Shown piece by piece: positions 5,907 through 7,176 of a stretch of 7,176 bases of DNA. The translations under genes and the position numbers were made by a program. The notes below the pieces were generated by a model. It had not been told where the DNA came from. It saw nothing but the letters and a program-made list of their open reading frames with translations, and made no database searches. Source of the stretch: Ascidiaceihabitans sp. (GTDB taxonomy: Bacteria > Pseudomonadota > Alphaproteobacteria > Rhodobacterales > Rhodobacteraceae); the NCBI GenBank assembly GCA_023301665.1, contig JALZUL010000300.1, positions 1-7,176 of the forward strand. Direction: 5' to 3'. The first letter of the stretch is position 1. Each line of letters opens with the position of its first letter.

Positions 5907-6531
5907 AAGCGCGGCGTAGGGTTGCGGTTATTAACCCCATGGCAACCAACGTGCCACCCCCAATACGGTTGAGCCACGTTTGAAAGCTTGGCCGTGTGAT
6001 GCGTTTGCGCATTGCATTGGCGGTAAGGGCGAAGATCAGTGCGTTGATACCCGCCAGTGCGACGAAGGTTGCGATCAAGATTGCGGCTTGGGGGGCGAAT
6101 GCGGCGTCGGCTTGGATGAACTGTGGGACAAAGGCGATGAAGAAAGTGTTGGATTTTGGGTTGAGCGCTGTGACCATTGTCAGGTCGCTGAACACTTTCC
6201 CTGCCGGTTGATCTGCAGGTTTGCTCATCAGTGCTGATGTGGTGCTGGTGGCGCTGCGGAACATTTTGACGCCGAGGTAGATGAGATAGGCGGCCCCGAT
6301 CCATTTGAGGATGCTGAACGCCAGTGCTGAGGCCAAGAACAATGCGCCAAGGCCGATGACCGAGATGGTCATGGCGATGAGATCACCCGCTGCGACGCCG
6401 AGGGCTGAGGCGATGGCGACGCGGCGGCCTTGGGTCATGGCGTAGCTGAGAACCAGCATCAGCGTGGGCCCAGGGAGCATGAGCAGAGTGGCGGATGCGG
6501 CGGCGAAGGTGAGCCAAAGTTCGAAAGGCAT
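5905..6531 (-). CDS. LysE/RhtB family exporter
   Basis: This 208-residue inner-membrane protein belongs to the LysE/RhtB superfamily, which exports amino acids and related small molecules (lysine, threonine, homoserine and others). About six hydrophobic segments can be seen, near residues 5-28, 39-62, 64-88, 115-137, 146-170 and 187-205. Family landmarks are LPGPTLMLVLSYAMTQGRR (19-37; the PGP is at 20-22), GVAAGDLIAM (45-54), KWIGAAYLIYLGVKMFR (76-92) and TALNPKSNTFFIAFVPQF (121-138; NPK at 124-126). The length matches the usual 200-215. The ATG has AAAGGA 6 bases upstream. Its location in a block transcribed away from the thrC operon does not identify the substrate. Threonine export would be attractive given thrC nearby, but that is speculation, because the two blocks are convergent and about 5 kb apart. 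Confidence 0.92.
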   Translation of the reverse strand: MPFELWLTFAAASATLLMLPGPTLMLVLSYAMTQGRRVAIASALGVAAGDLIAMTISVIGLGALFLASALAFSILKWIGAAYLIYLGVKMFRSATSTTSALMSKPADQPAGKVFSDLTMVTALNPKSNTFFIAFVPQFIQADAAFAPQAAILIATFVALAGINALIFALTANAMRKRITRPSFQTWLNRIGGGTLVAMGLITATLRRA

Positions 6532-6537
6532 TTGTAT

Positions 6538-6543
6538 TCCTTT
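6538..6543 (-). promoter_or_regulatory. Ribosome binding site of the LysE-family gene
   Basis: On the minus strand AAAGGA lies 6 bases before the ATG at 6531, in the 49-bp gap (6532-6580) after the small membrane protein gene. I see no convincing -35/-10 pair or terminator hairpin in that gap, so read-through from upstream is likely. Confidence 0.65.
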
Positions 6544-6580
6544 ATTGCTTTATGACTGGGGCAGCGTCGGTGTCGGGGTG

Positions 6581-6940
6581 CTAATTTAATTGAAAGGCGA
6601 TGAAGAGTTCGACCATTTCGTATGTCAGCCAGAGGCAGCTTGCGAAGGCGGCTGTGCAAATTGTCAGGTTGACCGCCATGTTCCCTGATTGGGCTTTGCG
6701 TGTTGTGCCGCGAAAGACGGTGACATTGCCGCGCAAAAGAAAGATCGACATCAAGAAGAGGAACAAGACGACAGACAGCGCATAAGACAAGGCTAGTGCC
6801 AGATTAGACCCCGATTGGAGCGCGATCATGCGCACAACCCCGATGGTAAACATCCAGCGCAGGGCATCAAACACGTCATGGCTGAGTTTTTCCAACCCTT
6901 GGCCCATTTTGGTTTTCCAGTGCGGGGTGTCTTGGCTCAT
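6581..6940 (-). CDS. Small inner-membrane protein of unknown function
   Basis: This 119-residue protein is not recognised. It has a polar, charged N-terminus (about 1-28, with EKLSHDVFDALRW), then a moderately hydrophobic stretch (30-43), then two clear transmembrane helices near residues 46-69 (SNLALALSYALSVVLFLFLM) and 88-116 (the second contains ICTAAFASCLWLTYEMV). A basic loop between them (RKAQSGN, after FRGTT) has features of a cytoplasmic loop. No catalytic motif is visible. Its ATG overlaps the stop of the upstream gene by four bases (ATGA, 6937-6940), which argues strongly that it is a real, co-translated gene. It precedes the LysE-family gene by 49 bp. It might be an accessory or structural membrane protein; nothing in the sequence supports a more specific role. 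Confidence 0.78.
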   Translation of the reverse strand: MSQDTPHWKTKMGQGLEKLSHDVFDALRWMFTIGVVRMIALQSGSNLALALSYALSVVLFLFLMSIFLLRGNVTVFRGTTRKAQSGNMAVNLTICTAAFASCLWLTYEMVELFIAFQLN

Positions 6941-7176
6941 AACATCCGCCCAGCGACGGCGTCGAGTTTGGCGATGACTGCGGGATCCCGCGCTTCGGGC
7001 GCTGTGAGGATGGCAAATTCGAGTGCGCGGTCACAGCCCTGTGGGCAGGGGGCGCGGTCGCTCCCGAGGAGGGCGGGGAGGCGTTTGACAAGGTCGCGCC
7101 CTTTGTCGGCGTTGCCCATAAGGGTTTGGATGATTTGGGTCACGTCGACTTCGCCGTGATCGGGGTGCCAGCTGTC
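6937..7176 (-). CDS. Unrecognised protein, C-terminal part (5' end probably outside window)
   Basis: The minus-strand frame is open from the right edge of the window to TGA at 6937-6939, giving 79 residues that begin DSWHPDHGEVDVTQII. A GTG at 7143 could start a 68-residue form, but the upstream stretch WHPDHGEVDV looks like real protein sequence, so the true start is probably just beyond the window. The visible part is soluble and largely helical in character, with a PCPQGCDRALEFAIL segment containing two cysteines, and ends AKLDAVAGRML. I do not recognise a family. The C-P-x-x-C spacing (CPQGC) could bind metal or form a disulfide, but two cysteines alone prove nothing. The ATGA overlap with the membrane protein gene places it in the same transcript. 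Confidence 0.7.
   Translation of the reverse strand, partial: DSWHPDHGEVDVTQIIQTLMGNADKGRDLVKRLPALLGSDRAPCPQGCDRALEFAILTAPEARDPAVIAKLDAVAGRML

Noticed and set aside
5609..6304. 231-codon minus-strand frame overlapping the exporter and apt genes
   Set aside because: It overlaps two confidently identified genes on the same strand in another frame, and its translation is dominated by Arg, Pro and His typical of an out-of-frame reading.
6532..6580. Possible promoter before the LysE-family gene
   Set aside because: The 49-bp gap has a good ribosome binding site but no convincing -35/-10 pair or operator-like repeat.
383..7050. Two GGGCAGGG octamers on the plus strand (383-390 and 7043-7050) resembling FtsK-orienting KOPS
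   Set aside because: About one match on either strand is expected by chance in a window this size, the KOPS sequence used by this lineage is unknown to me, and one copy lies inside thrC coding sequence.

Overview
This window looks like chromosomal core DNA of a marine alphaproteobacterium, most likely a Rhodobacteraceae (Roseobacter-group) organism of moderate GC content. The basis is the style of the proteins (ThrC, processing-peptidase-like M16, RimJ-type acetyltransferase, GlcD-type flavoenzyme, Apt, LysE exporter, a secreted YtpQ/DUF1444 protein) and the tight gene packing. The assignment comes from pattern recognition, not a database search.

Layout. A plus-strand block covers positions 2-4200: the 3' part of thrC (threonine synthase), an M16 zinc peptidase, a RimJ-like N-acetyltransferase and an FAD-linked 2-hydroxyacid dehydrogenase. 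The first three overlap by one base each (TAGTG and TAATG junctions) and the fourth follows 13 bp later, so they read as one operon whose promoter lies left of the window. A minus-strand block covers 7176-4450. In transcription order it holds the 3' part of an unrecognised gene, a small two-helix membrane protein (ATGA overlap), a LysE/RhtB-family exporter, apt (adenine phosphoribosyltransferase) and a secreted DUF1444/YtpQ-like protein whose ATG directly follows the apt stop codon. No promoter for this block is evident inside the window.

Between the two convergent blocks lies a 249-bp non-coding gap (4201-4449). It contains the most unusual structure here: a 105-bp nested inverted repeat (4268-4372) built around four TGTACA palindromes. 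These form two pairs, each with 22-bp spacing, placed symmetrically around a central GC-rich hairpin. The gap lies downstream of both flanking genes, so this is not an ordinary promoter operator. It could be a small mobile or ERIC-like intergenic repeat, a structured RNA or bidirectional 3' end, or a protein-binding site. I do not recognise it as a named element.

Functionally, the plus-strand block joins amino-acid biosynthesis (threonine), protein turnover and modification, and oxidation of a D-2-hydroxyacid. The minus-strand block joins purine salvage (Apt) with export of an amino acid or similar small molecule (LysE family) and poorly known envelope proteins. No prophage, CRISPR array, tRNA, rRNA, transposase gene or obvious defence system is visible. 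Apart from the convergent intergenic element, the window is ordinary housekeeping DNA.
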